DNA from: Dietzia sp. ANT_WB102
Lineage (GTDB): Bacteria; Actinomycetota; Actinomycetes; Mycobacteriales; Mycobacteriaceae
Direction: 5' to 3'
Assembly: GCF_008369165.1 (NCBI RefSeq)
Contig: NZ_VOBA01000003.1
Span: forward strand, 62,001 to 126,000
DNA length: 64,000 nt
The notes beneath the pieces are model-generated. The model had not been told where the DNA came from, did no database searches, and saw only the letters and a program-made list of their open reading frames with translations. A program made the position numbers and the translations under genes. Shown here one piece after another: positions 1 to 7,642 of the stretch. How positions within the stretch are numbered: position 1 is the first letter of the stretch; each line of letters begins with the position of its first letter.

Positions 1-1073
1 ATGGCGCGGAAGCTCCAATAGGTGACGAACAGGTTGGGGGCGTAGTTTCCGGGGCCGAACTGCTCCTGGTATTGCTCCTGCAGGTCCTGCACGCCCTGGA
101 GTTCGACGCCGGAGAAGCGCCCCTCGGCCAGATAGGGCAACACGAACGGAACCTCAATGAGGTGGGTCACCGAATCGCAGTTGTTGTGTGTCCCCACGGT
201 CAGGACGGAGAAGTCGGGGTCGGTCTCCGTGTGGCAGAGCGATTCGGCGGACGCCATCTTCATCGGCTGCTGCTCGAACATGAGTTTGCCCTGGATATCG
301 CCGGTGATGATGAGGGCCACGCCCGAGACGATCATCACCCAGAGCGCGAGCCGGGTCACCGGACGGAACAGTTCAAGGGCCTGGGCGCTCTTTTCCGCCG
401 CAGCCTCGACCTCGCCGTCGCTGTCGAGCCGGGCCTGCTGACGCGTCGCCCGGACCATCCACCACAGCCCGACCCCGGCGACGAAGGTCCCCGCGGTGAG
501 GAACGCTCCGGCGATGGTGTGAGGTACCGCCGCCATCGCGGTGGAGTTGGTCATCAGGGCCCAGATGCTCGTGAGCTCGGCCCGCCCGGTTTCGGGGTTG
601 TACACCGCACCCACGGGATGCTGCATGAACGAGTTCGCGGCGATGATGAAGTACGCCGAGAGATTGACCCCGATCGCCGCCATCCAGATGGTCGCGAGGT
701 GCACGGCCCGCGGTAGTCGCCCCCATCCGAAGATCCACAACCCGAGGAAGGTGGACTCGAGGAAGAAGGCGGCCAGGCCTTCGAGCGCCAACGGGGCACC
801 GAAGACGTCCCCGACGAACCGGGAGTACTCGGACCAGTTCATCCCGAACTGGAACTCCTGGACGATTCCGGTGACGACGCCGAGCGCGAAGTTGATCAAA
901 AACAACTTGCCGAAGAACTTGGTCGCGCGGTACCAACCCGTCTTACCTGTGGCCACCCAGACCGACTGCATGATCGCGACCAACGGCGCCAGGCCAATGG
1001 TCAGCGGGACAAAAATGAAGTGGTAGACGGTGGTGATTCCGAACTGCCACCTCGAGATGTCGAGGACGTCCAT
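1..1073 (-). CDS. cydA: Cytochrome bd ubiquinol oxidase subunit I (partial, C-terminus outside window)
   Basis: Subunit I of the cytochrome bd quinol oxidase, a membrane terminal oxidase that oxidises quinol and reduces oxygen at high affinity. About 357 codons are visible from ATG at 1073; the frame runs open off the left edge, so the C-terminal part is missing. The N-terminus reads MDVLDISRWQFGITTVYHF, with the conserved heme-ligand His at residue 18. Several transmembrane helices follow, plus the motif GIVQEFQFGMNWSEYS typical of CydA. Near the edge a short Q-loop-like stretch is followed by TYWSFRAM, matching the family helix after the quinol loop. A purine-rich GGAG lies about ten bases before the ATG. 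cydB would be expected further left. The next gene to the right, pabC, is on the same strand but functionally unrelated. Confidence 0.96.
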   Translation of the reverse strand, partial: MDVLDISRWQFGITTVYHFIFVPLTIGLAPLVAIMQSVWVATGKTGWYRATKFFGKLFLINFALGVVTGIVQEFQFGMNWSEYSRFVGDVFGAPLALEGLAAFFLESTFLGLWIFGWGRLPRAVHLATIWMAAIGVNLSAYFIIAANSFMQHPVGAVYNPETGRAELTSIWALMTNSTAMAAVPHTIAGAFLTAGTFVAGVGLWWMVRATRQQARLDSDGEVEAAAEKSAQALELFRPVTRLALWVMIVSGVALIITGDIQGKLMFEQQPMKMASAESLCHTETDPDFSVLTVGTHNNCDSVTHLIEVPFVLPYLAEGRFSGVELQGVQDLQEQYQEQFGPGNYAPNLFVTYWSFRA

Positions 1074-1108
1074 TTGTCCGTGCTCCTACCACGCGGCTCG
1101 ACCGCCCC

Positions 1109-1130
1109 GTCCGGCGGATATAAGCCGGAC
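1109..1130 (-). promoter_or_regulatory. Inverted repeat over a -10-like box upstream of cydA
   Basis: Two perfect 7-base arms, GTCCGGC (1109-1115) and GCCGGAC (1124-1130), flank an 8-base spacer. Read on the cydA strand the spacer contains TTATAT, which resembles a -10 hexamer. The element lies 36 bases before the cydA start. A regulator binding it would block the promoter, and a 5'-leader hairpin is the alternative. It is not a Rex-type site (no TTGTG/CACAA). The function is inferred. Confidence 0.35.
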
Positions 1131-1240
1131 GATACGCCGCAGGGTATGAACTCTCAATCGTTCACGGGGTGTCGTCCACCACGTTCACCTGCGGCCGGGG
1201 TGGTAAACCGGGCTCCCCCGTGACGATCTCCGGCCTGCGC

Positions 1241-2161
1241 TCAGGCCCGCCCCACAGCGCGATCGACCAGCCCCGGGACATTGATCTGCGGGTCCCCGGC
1301 CGGCAGGACCACGTCGTCGATACGCCGGACCCGGGCGGCCAACGTGACCGAGGAGATCAACCACACCGCGTCGGCGGCCAGGAGATCTGTGAGCAGCAAC
1401 CGCTCCCGATGCACTGAAACGCCTTCGCGCTCGGCGACGTCGTAGAGAGCCCCGAGGGTGGTCCCCTCGAGGATCCCTGCCGTGGCCGGCGGACTGACCA
1501 GCTCGCCCGACCGGGCTATCACGACTGTCGATCGCGGCCCCTCGAGGACCTCCCCGTCCGAAGACAGGTAGACCACGTCGTCGAACCCGTTCGCTGCGGC
1601 GTGCCGCAGGGCCGCCATATTGGTCGCATACGACAGGGTTTTGGAGCCGAGCAACAGCCACGGAGCCGACCCCTCGAGATCCGCAGCGTATCCCCGGTTG
1701 AGCACGGTCACCGCGATGCCCTCCTCGCGGGCGCGCAACGCGTGCGGGCCGACAGGCGCAACGGTGATGTAGGCGGTCTCCGTCCCTCCCCGTTCGGGGC
1801 CCCGCGACAGAACCAACCGCAGCATCGCCTCGGAATCCGCGCCCCACTCCCGCGCCGCCAGGTCGATCCCTTCCCGCCACACGTCGTCCGAGGGCCCGGT
1901 GAGTCCCAAGGCCGTCGCCGACCGCGACAACCGCGCGAGATGACGCTCCGGCTTGGCCGGCCGACCACCCACGACGAGCAACGTCTCGAAGCAACCGTCT
2001 CCCCGAACAGCGGCAAGGTCATCAGCCAGTAGTAAAGGCTCGTCCGCCGGGTGTACCCGTGGCCGTGGCCCGTCCGGCCCGCCGGCGACGAGTACGACGA
2101 CCCTGGCGTCACCCGCCGCCCCACCGTCCGAGGCATCCCGCGTTCCTGATCCAGCGCGCAT
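1241..2161 (-). CDS. pabC: Aminodeoxychorismate lyase / class IV aminotransferase
   Basis: A fold-type IV PLP enzyme, probably 4-amino-4-deoxychorismate lyase, which releases pyruvate to give p-aminobenzoate for folate synthesis in the cytoplasm. The 306-residue product has the class IV features: RGDGCFETLLV near the N-terminus, the PLP lysine in LLGSKTLSYATN, and the late motif EGTTLGALY. Branched-chain aminotransferase is the main alternative within the family. The M. tuberculosis counterpart (Rv0812) also sits beside a YgfZ-like gene, the DUF3073 gene and purM/purF, which supports orthology. The start at 2161 is the only ATG ahead of the conserved strand VVVLVA. It leaves about 20 extra residues, so the true start is a little uncertain. 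Confidence 0.88.
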   Translation of the reverse strand: MRAGSGTRDASDGGAAGDARVVVLVAGGPDGPRPRVHPADEPLLLADDLAAVRGDGCFETLLVVGGRPAKPERHLARLSRSATALGLTGPSDDVWREGIDLAAREWGADSEAMLRLVLSRGPERGGTETAYITVAPVGPHALRAREEGIAVTVLNRGYAADLEGSAPWLLLGSKTLSYATNMAALRHAAANGFDDVVYLSSDGEVLEGPRSTVVIARSGELVSPPATAGILEGTTLGALYDVAEREGVSVHRERLLLTDLLAADAVWLISSVTLAARVRRIDDVVLPAGDPQINVPGLVDRAVGRA

Positions 2162-2198
2162 GACCCCACCCTACGGCGACGCACGTAGGATCGCGGTC

Positions 2199-3359
2199 GT
2201 GAACGACCCAGCTGTGCCCGACAGGACCAACAGCGGCTATCGCAGCCCGGTCCTGAACCGTCCCGGCGCGGTGGACGCGCCCGCCGACTCTCCCGATGCC
2301 GGGGTTCCGCACCATTACGGGGACCCGCTCGGTGAGCAACGCGCGGCTGCGGAGTCGGTGGTTGTCGTGGACCGGTCGCACCGTGACGTGCTGACGATCG
2401 GCGGGGGCGAAAGGCTCACGTGGCTGGAGGGCTTCGTCTCCCAGCACGTGTCCGAGATCCCGGACGGTGGCGGCGGAGAGACGCTGCTGTTGGACGCCAA
2501 CGGACGCGTGGAACACCACGCCTTGCTCGCCGACGTCGCTGGCACGCTCTTCGTGGACACCGAGCCGGGCCGCGGGGCCGCGTTGCTGGACTTTCTCACC
2601 AAGATGGTCTTCTGGGCGGATGCGGCCCCGGCTGCTGCGGACCTCGCCGTGATCACCCTCCTTGGCACCGCGCTGCCCGCCGCACTGATCGCCCCCGACG
2701 GCACCGAGGTGCCCCTGCCGGTCGATGACTACGAGTCCCGCGCGCTGCCAGGAGGGGGCGTCGCGCGGCGGACGCCGTGGCCACTGGCCGGGTCCGTCGA
2801 TCTCCTGGTCCCCCGTTCCGGGCTGGCCGCGTGGTTCGACGCCGTCGTCGTCGCTGGTGCACGACCCGCCGGATCGTGGACGTTCGAGGCCCTGCGGGCG
2901 ACGGACACGACCCCCCTGCGGGCTCGCCTGGGCGTGGACACCGACGAGAAGACGATCCCGCACGAGGTGCCCAGCTGGATCGGCGAGGTGGCCCGTCGCG
3001 GTGCAGTGCACCTCGACAAGGGGTGCTACCGGGGCCAGGAGACCGTCTCCCGTGTCCACAACCTCGGCCGCTCACCCCGGGTGCTCGTACGACTGCAGTT
3101 GGATGGATCAAGCGGCGACCAAATGCCCGCCACCGGTGCCGAGGTCCACTCGGGTGGCCGACCCGTGGGGCGCGTGGGAACGGTCGTCCACCACCACGAG
3201 GACGGCCCCGTCGCGCTCGCCCTGCTCAAGCGGGCGGTGCCCGCTGACGCGCAACTCGACATCGGAGGGGTGTCCGGCGCGATCGATCCAGAATCCGTAC
3301 CCGGCGATTCCGGCCCGCAAGCCGGCCGCGAGGCGGTCAAACGCCTGCGGGGACACTGA
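2199..3359 (+). CDS. ygfZ: YgfZ/GcvT-like folate-binding protein
   Basis: Member of the YgfZ (IbaG/COG0354) family of folate-binding proteins that help assemble or repair certain iron-sulfur enzymes and are related to the glycine-cleavage T protein. The diagnostic motif DKGCYRGQET is present at about residues 272-281 of 386, with the key Cys. The GTG start at 2199 is preferred because AGGA lies eight bases upstream. An in-frame ATG at 2160 would overlap the start codon of the divergent pabC. Only 37 bases separate the two 5' ends, so both promoters must be very compact or lie inside the neighbouring gene. The pairing with pabC suggests a folate link. Family assignment is firm; the precise client is unknown. 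Confidence 0.9.
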   Translation: MNDPAVPDRTNSGYRSPVLNRPGAVDAPADSPDAGVPHHYGDPLGEQRAAAESVVVVDRSHRDVLTIGGGERLTWLEGFVSQHVSEIPDGGGGETLLLDANGRVEHHALLADVAGTLFVDTEPGRGAALLDFLTKMVFWADAAPAAADLAVITLLGTALPAALIAPDGTEVPLPVDDYESRALPGGGVARRTPWPLAGSVDLLVPRSGLAAWFDAVVVAGARPAGSWTFEALRATDTTPLRARLGVDTDEKTIPHEVPSWIGEVARRGAVHLDKGCYRGQETVSRVHNLGRSPRVLVRLQLDGSSGDQMPATGAEVHSGGRPVGRVGTVVHHHEDGPVALALLKRAVPADAQLDIGGVSGAIDPESVPGDSGPQAGREAVKRLRGH

Positions 3360-3469
3360 ATCAGCCCGCGGAGCCCGCGGTCGCGGGTTACTCGCCTCTC
3401 TAGGCAGGCTGGTCGGGGGCTCGGATCCGGATCGCAACTCGAGCGATCGCCGATCCGCCACCCCCGACA

Positions 3470-3483
3470 TACCCCTGGGGGTA
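3470..3483. promoter_or_regulatory. CsoR/CstR-type operator candidate
   Basis: TACCCCTGGGGGTA is a 14-base palindrome with 12 of 14 positions symmetric, and it is flanked by A/T. This G/C-tract layout with TA ends resembles operators of the CsoR/RcnR/CstR family (copper, nickel or persulfide sensors). It lies 51 bases before the AhpD-like gene. No csoR gene is in the window. The assignment is by motif resemblance only. Confidence 0.5.
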
Positions 3484-3534
3484 CATTTGGTGTCGCGGGG
3501 CGGATCGCCCGTCCCGCACACCGAGGAGGCAGTC

Positions 3535-3876
3535 ATGTCGTACGGAAAGAAGACCCTCGAAGACCTTCGCGGACCCGCGAGCGAACTCCGTCGCGAGATC
3601 CCCGAGGTCTACGCCGGGTTCTCCGCCGAACTCAAGGCAGCGATGGCCCCGGGCGCACTCGACACCAAGACCAAGGAACTCATGGCGCTGGTCATCGGGG
3701 TCACCCAGCAGTGCGACGGATGCATCGCCTCCCACGCCCGTGCCGCCGCACGAGCCGGTGCGACCAAGAAGGAGGTCGCTGAAGCGCTCGGAGTGGCGAT
3801 CTTCATGAACGGCGGCCCGTCCACCGTGTACGGGCCGCGCGCCTGGGAGGCTTTCGCGGAGTTCAGCACCGAGTGA
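3535..3876 (+). CDS. AhpD-like/carboxymuconolactone decarboxylase family thiol protein
   Basis: A 113-residue single-domain protein of the carboxymuconolactone-decarboxylase (AhpD-like) superfamily. The redox motif is QQCDGCIASH, with Cys60 and Cys63 and the conserved His67. Members with this motif are alkylhydroperoxidases or thiol-disulfide proteins rather than true decarboxylases. The start is supported by GAGGAGG upstream of ATG 3535. It is monocistronic: 175 bases separate it from ygfZ and 149 from the DUF3073 gene. The upstream CsoR/CstR-like palindrome suggests control by metal or reactive sulfur. The substrate and reductant cannot be told from sequence. Confidence 0.88.
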   Translation: MSYGKKTLEDLRGPASELRREIPEVYAGFSAELKAAMAPGALDTKTKELMALVIGVTQQCDGCIASHARAAARAGATKKEVAEALGVAIFMNGGPSTVYGPRAWEAFAEFSTE

Positions 3877-4025
3877 GCGACGGCCATACAGGGGCGATCC
3901 ACCCCGCCAGACAGGCCGGGCGGACATTCCGCGCCGAGCACGCTATCCTGTGGGCAGGCAGATACTCACACTTGCAATGGGCACCCCCGAGGTGGCCCAG
4001 CACCGTTTCCGAGGGGGTCAGGTCA

Positions 4026-4211
4026 ATGGGCCGAGGCCGCGCGAAGGCGAAGCAGACCAAGGTCGCTCGCGAACTCAAGTACAACACTCCGCAGACGGAC
4101 CTAGAACGTCTTCAGCAGGAGTTGTCGGGTGGAGGGTCGCCGACGCGACTCAGCACCGACGGGGATGACGACCCCTACGGGTCGTGGTCCGATGGTGGCA
4201 CCAGGTACTGA
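4026..4211 (+). CDS. Small basic DUF3073 protein
   Basis: A conserved actinobacterial protein of 61 residues and unknown function (DUF3073; counterpart of Rv0810c). It starts MGRGRAKAKQTKVARELKY, which is strongly basic, and ends in an acidic, Gly/Ser-rich tail (DGDDDPYGSWSDGGTRY). Such a charged small protein could bind nucleic acid, but this is only inference. The ATG at 4026 follows a G-rich GAGGGGG. A -10-like TATCCT lies near 3943. It is convergent to purM, with two hairpins between them. The same position beside purM and purF in mycobacteria supports its being real. Confidence 0.88.
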   Translation: MGRGRAKAKQTKVARELKYNTPQTDLERLQQELSGGGSPTRLSTDGDDDPYGSWSDGGTRY

Positions 4212-4234
4212 TCATCCCCCGCTCCCGTTAGATC

Positions 4235-4274
4235 CACGTGAGCCGAGCATCCAAAAGGATGTTCGGCTCACGTG
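4235..4274 (+). terminator. Hairpin terminator after the DUF3073 gene
   Basis: An 18-base stem with one G-T pair (arms 4235-4252 and 4257-4274) closes on an AAAA loop, 24 bases after the stop codon. There is no T-tract, as is common in high-GC actinobacteria. Confidence 0.75.
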
Positions 4275-4300
4275 CGTAACCCGAGCGTAGGACAGCGCAC

Positions 4301-4347
4301 GACGACAGCGACCCGGCCGGAACTGCCCCGGCCGGGTCGCTGTCGTC
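4301..4347 (-). terminator. Hairpin terminator after purM
   Basis: A perfect 20-base inverted repeat (arms 4301-4320 and 4328-4347, 7-base loop) lies 16 bases past the purM stop on its strand. With the neighbouring hairpin at 4235-4274 it separates two convergent transcription units. Confidence 0.8.
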
Positions 4348-4362
4348 TGCCCGCTATGGGCC

Positions 4363-5445
4363 CTAGAAGCGGGCGTGGGAGCCCTCCAGCGTGACGCGCG
4401 GGGCGTCTGTATCGTCGCCGGCCTTCTCCACGTGACCGATCACCCAGTTCTGAACGTGGCGTGCGGTGAGGACGGCCTGGGCACGGTCCACATCCTCCTC
4501 GGGCAGGACGGCGACCATCCCGACGCCCATGTTGAAGGTGCGTTCCATCTCGGCCTGCTCGACGCGGCCGTGATGGGCGATGGTGCCGAAGATCGCGGGC
4601 ACGGGCCACCGCCCTCGGTCGAGCCTGGCGACCAGGCCGCGCGGCATCACCCGCGCGAGGTTCTCCGCGAGCCCGCCACCGGTGACGTGACTGAAGACCC
4701 TGACATCGGTCTCGGCGATGAGGCTCAGACAGTCGAGGGCATAGATGCGCGTGGGCTCGAGCATCTCCTCGCCCAAGGTGCGTCCGAACTCCTCGACGTG
4801 CCCTTCGAGCGGGAGGCGGGCGAGGTCGAGGAGAACGTGCCTGGCCAGGGAGTACCCGTTGGAGTGGAGCCCAGACGAGGCCATGCCGATGATCACGTCG
4901 CCGGGACGGACGTTCTCGGCCTGGAGGATCTCGTCGGCCTCCACGATCCCCACACCGGTGGCGGAGATGTCGTACTCCCCCGGCGCCATGAGCCCCGGGT
5001 GCTCGGCGGTCTCTCCTCCCAGGAGCGCGCATCCGGCGCGCACACACCCCTCGGCGATGCCCTCCACGATGCTGGCCACGTGCTCGGGCACGACCTTGCC
5101 GATGGCGATGTAGTCCTGCAGGAATAGGGGCTCGGCGCCGCACACCACGAGATCGTCGACGACCATCGCGACGAGATCGATGCCCACAGTGTTGTGGACG
5201 TCCATCGCCTGCGCGACGGCGATCTTCGTACCGACCCCGTCCGTGGACGACGCCAGCAGCGGCTGCCGGTAGGTGTTCTTCAGTGAGAACAGGCCGGCGA
5301 AACCACCGAGGCCCCCCATCACCTCCGGCCGGGTCGCCCGCTTGGCATGGGGAGCGAACAGCTCCACCGCACGCTCACCCGCGTCGATGTCGACGCCGGC
5401 GGAAGCGTACGAAGCGCCGGTCGGGGGGTGTGAGTTGTCGGTCAT
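4363..5445 (-). CDS. purM: Phosphoribosylformylglycinamidine cyclo-ligase
   Basis: AIR synthetase, step 5 of de novo purine synthesis: it converts FGAM to AIR with ATP in the cytoplasm. The 360-residue length is normal for the family. Visible motifs are SYASAGVDIDAGERAV at the N-terminus, STDGVGTKIAVA (ATP binding), GIDLVAMVVDDLVVCGAEPL, and GGETAEHPGLM. It lies 39 bases downstream of purF on the same strand, so purF-purM is probably one operon, the same order as in mycobacteria (Rv0808-Rv0809). Transcription ends at the 20-base hairpin just beyond the stop. Confidence 0.98.
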   Translation of the reverse strand: MTDNSHPPTGASYASAGVDIDAGERAVELFAPHAKRATRPEVMGGLGGFAGLFSLKNTYRQPLLASSTDGVGTKIAVAQAMDVHNTVGIDLVAMVVDDLVVCGAEPLFLQDYIAIGKVVPEHVASIVEGIAEGCVRAGCALLGGETAEHPGLMAPGEYDISATGVGIVEADEILQAENVRPGDVIIGMASSGLHSNGYSLARHVLLDLARLPLEGHVEEFGRTLGEEMLEPTRIYALDCLSLIAETDVRVFSHVTGGGLAENLARVMPRGLVARLDRGRWPVPAIFGTIAHHGRVEQAEMERTFNMGVGMVAVLPEEDVDRAQAVLTARHVQNWVIGHVEKAGDDTDAPRVTLEGSHARF

Positions 5446-5484
5446 GTGGTCTCTCCTCGTCGGCGCCCCTGGTCGGGCGCCCGT

Positions 5485-7116
5485 TCAGGGTCGGCGGACG
5501 GGGTCCACGCTGTCGCTGCGGTCCGGGGTGACAGCGGCGCCGAGGTCGTCGACCTCAGCGGCCAGTGCGCGCACGGCCGCACTCATGGGTGAGTCATCGG
5601 GCAGCTCGATGGGATAGTGCCCATCGAAGCAGGCCGCGCACAATTCATCAGCACGCTGGCCGCTGGCCTCGATCATCCCCTCGACGGAGACATAACCGAG
5701 ACTGTCGGCGCCGATGGCACGGCGAACGCCCTCGAGCATCCCGTCCGAGGCGTCGACCCCGTTCGCGATGAGCTCGGCGGGGCTGGCGAAGTCAATCCCG
5801 TAGAAGCACGGCCAGCGCACCGGAGGTGAGGCAATACGGACGTGCACTTCGAGGGCACCGGCCTCACGCAACATCCGGATCAGGGCCCGCTGGGTGTTCC
5901 CGCGGACGATCGAGTCGTCCACCACCACGAGCCGCTGCCCACGGATCACCTCGCGCAACGGGTTGAGCTTGAGGCGGATACCCAGCTGACGAATGGTCTG
6001 ACTGGGCTGGATGAACGTGCGCCCCACGTAGGCGTTCTTGGTCAGTCCCTGCGCGAACGGGAGCCCCGACGCCTGCGCGTAGCCGACCGCCGCCGGGGTG
6101 CCGGACTCGGGGACCGGGATCACCATGTCACCGTCCGCTGGGTGCTCACGTGCCAGCCGTCGACCGATCTCGACACGCGCGGCGTTGACCAGCCGCTGAT
6201 TGATCACCGAGTCGGGACGGGCAAGGTAGACGTACTCGAACACGCACGTCTTGGGCGTCGACGGCGACAGCCTGCGTGAGCGCACGCCGTCGGCGTCGAT
6301 GGCGATGAGCTCGCCGGGCTCGATGTCGCGGACGAAGGAGGCACCGACGATGTCCAGGGCCGACGTCTCGGACGAGACGACCCAGCCGCGTTCGAGACGG
6401 CCGAGCGCGAGCGGACGGACACCGTGCGGATCGCGGGCCGCGTAGAGCGTGTTCTCATCGGAGAAGGTGAGGCAGTAGGCCCCGCGCAGGCGGGGCAGCA
6501 GACGGGCCGCCGCCTCCTCGAGTCCGCCGTCGCGCGCCTCGTGGGCCAGCAGGGTCGAGATGATGTCGGAGTCCGAGTGGGTGCTCTCCTCCGAGTAGCC
6601 CCCGATGCCCAGCGCCGTGGCGTGCCGTTTGAGTTCCTGCGTATTGACGAGGTTGCCGTTGTGACCGAGGACCAAGGAACCGCCCTCGGTGGTCGGCCGG
6701 AACATCGGCTGGGCGTTGTCCCAGCTCGCCGCACCCGTGGTGGAGTAGCGGCAGTGTCCGATGGCCACGTGACCGTGCATCGACTCGAGTGTCTGCTCGT
6801 CGAAGACCTGGCTGACCAGGCCGAGATCCTTGTAAACGAGGACCTGTTCACCGTCCGCGACAGCGATCCCGGCGGCCTCCTGGCCCCGGTGTTGTAGCGC
6901 GTACAGGCCGTAGTACGTGAGCTTGGCGACGTCCTCGCCCGGGGCCCACACCCCGAAGACGCCGCATTCCTCGACGGGGCCGATGCGCTCGGTGTCGATG
7001 GGCAGGCCCGCAGGACCAGGGGCTGACGGGTCCGGCAGTCCCAGGCCGACGGCTGACTTGCCACCGGTACGGCGGAGTGACCCGGACGGTGCCGGTCGTG
7101 ACGACGTGCTCTCCAC
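5485..7116 (-). CDS. purF: Amidophosphoribosyltransferase (Fe-S, propeptide type)
   Basis: Catalyses the committed step of purine synthesis: PRPP plus glutamine gives phosphoribosylamine. The product is 543 residues. The glutaminase nucleophile is the Cys51 of EECGVFGVWA, so a roughly 50-residue propeptide must be cleaved to expose it. The PRPP loop is LVVVDDSIVRGNT. Cysteines in TCVFEY, PCFYGID and LCAACFDGHYP match the [4Fe-4S] ligands of the Bacillus subtilis-type enzyme. The start is GTG at 7116, preceded by GGGAG about nine bases upstream; 139 bases separate it from the SCP-like gene. The propeptide is longer than the 11 residues of B. subtilis, as in other actinobacteria. Confidence 0.98.
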   Translation of the reverse strand: MESTSSRPAPSGSLRRTGGKSAVGLGLPDPSAPGPAGLPIDTERIGPVEECGVFGVWAPGEDVAKLTYYGLYALQHRGQEAAGIAVADGEQVLVYKDLGLVSQVFDEQTLESMHGHVAIGHCRYSTTGAASWDNAQPMFRPTTEGGSLVLGHNGNLVNTQELKRHATALGIGGYSEESTHSDSDIISTLLAHEARDGGLEEAAARLLPRLRGAYCLTFSDENTLYAARDPHGVRPLALGRLERGWVVSSETSALDIVGASFVRDIEPGELIAIDADGVRSRRLSPSTPKTCVFEYVYLARPDSVINQRLVNAARVEIGRRLAREHPADGDMVIPVPESGTPAAVGYAQASGLPFAQGLTKNAYVGRTFIQPSQTIRQLGIRLKLNPLREVIRGQRLVVVDDSIVRGNTQRALIRMLREAGALEVHVRIASPPVRWPCFYGIDFASPAELIANGVDASDGMLEGVRRAIGADSLGYVSVEGMIEASGQRADELCAACFDGHYPIELPDDSPMSAAVRALAAEVDDLGAAVTPDRSDSVDPVRRP

Positions 7117-7255
7117 CAGCTGGTGCTCCCTCGCAACTTTCGGGGCGGTCCGCCCGGACGGACCCCGGCGGTGCGAGACAAGTCTACGTTCACCTACCCC
7201 GGCGACCCCAATGACCGGTTCTCGTCCACCTCCATCGGGCGGGGCGGCCCACTGT

Positions 7256-7642
7256 TCACGCGGGCCGGATCACCGGAAGTCCCGCGGCGACCGCCGCCGC
7301 ACGGGTGCCCGACGCCCGCACCCGCCCCTCTTTGACCGCGCAGTCCCAGGTGAGTCTGCCCGTCGCCAACTCCAGCCAGGTGCGGGGATCCGTCTCGACG
7401 ACGTTGGGCGGACTACCCCGGGTGTGCCGGGGCCCCTCCACGCACTGTGCCGCGGCGAACGGTGGCACTCGGACCTCCACCGAACGCCCCGGCAACTCGG
7501 CCGCGAGGACCTCTACGGTGCCGCGGACCGCCGCCGCCAATGCGGACCGACCCGGTGTGGCGGTGGGCTCGCCGTCGTCGAGCCACGGGGTCACGGCCTC
7601 GACCGCTGCGCGCACCGCCGCGGCGTCGGGGACGCGGCTCAC
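7256..7642 (-). CDS. Sterol-carrier-family protein
   Basis: A 128-residue protein matching the short 'sterol carrier family / SCP orthologue' found beside purF in mycobacteria (Rv0807). It is Ala/Val-rich with a conserved-looking core (VEVRVPPFAAAQCVEGPRHTRG, then TDPRTWLELATGRLTW). The second segment is the typical SCP2-like end strand and helix. It carries no signal peptide, so it is cytosolic. The start codon overlaps the stop of the upstream LssY_C membrane protein gene by four bases, implying translational coupling. A ligand cannot be inferred; the SCP fold suggests a small hydrophobic molecule. Confidence 0.78.
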   Translation of the reverse strand: MSRVPDAAAVRAAVEAVTPWLDDGEPTATPGRSALAAAVRGTVEVLAAELPGRSVEVRVPPFAAAQCVEGPRHTRGSPPNVVETDPRTWLELATGRLTWDCAVKEGRVRASGTRAAAVAAGLPVIRPA

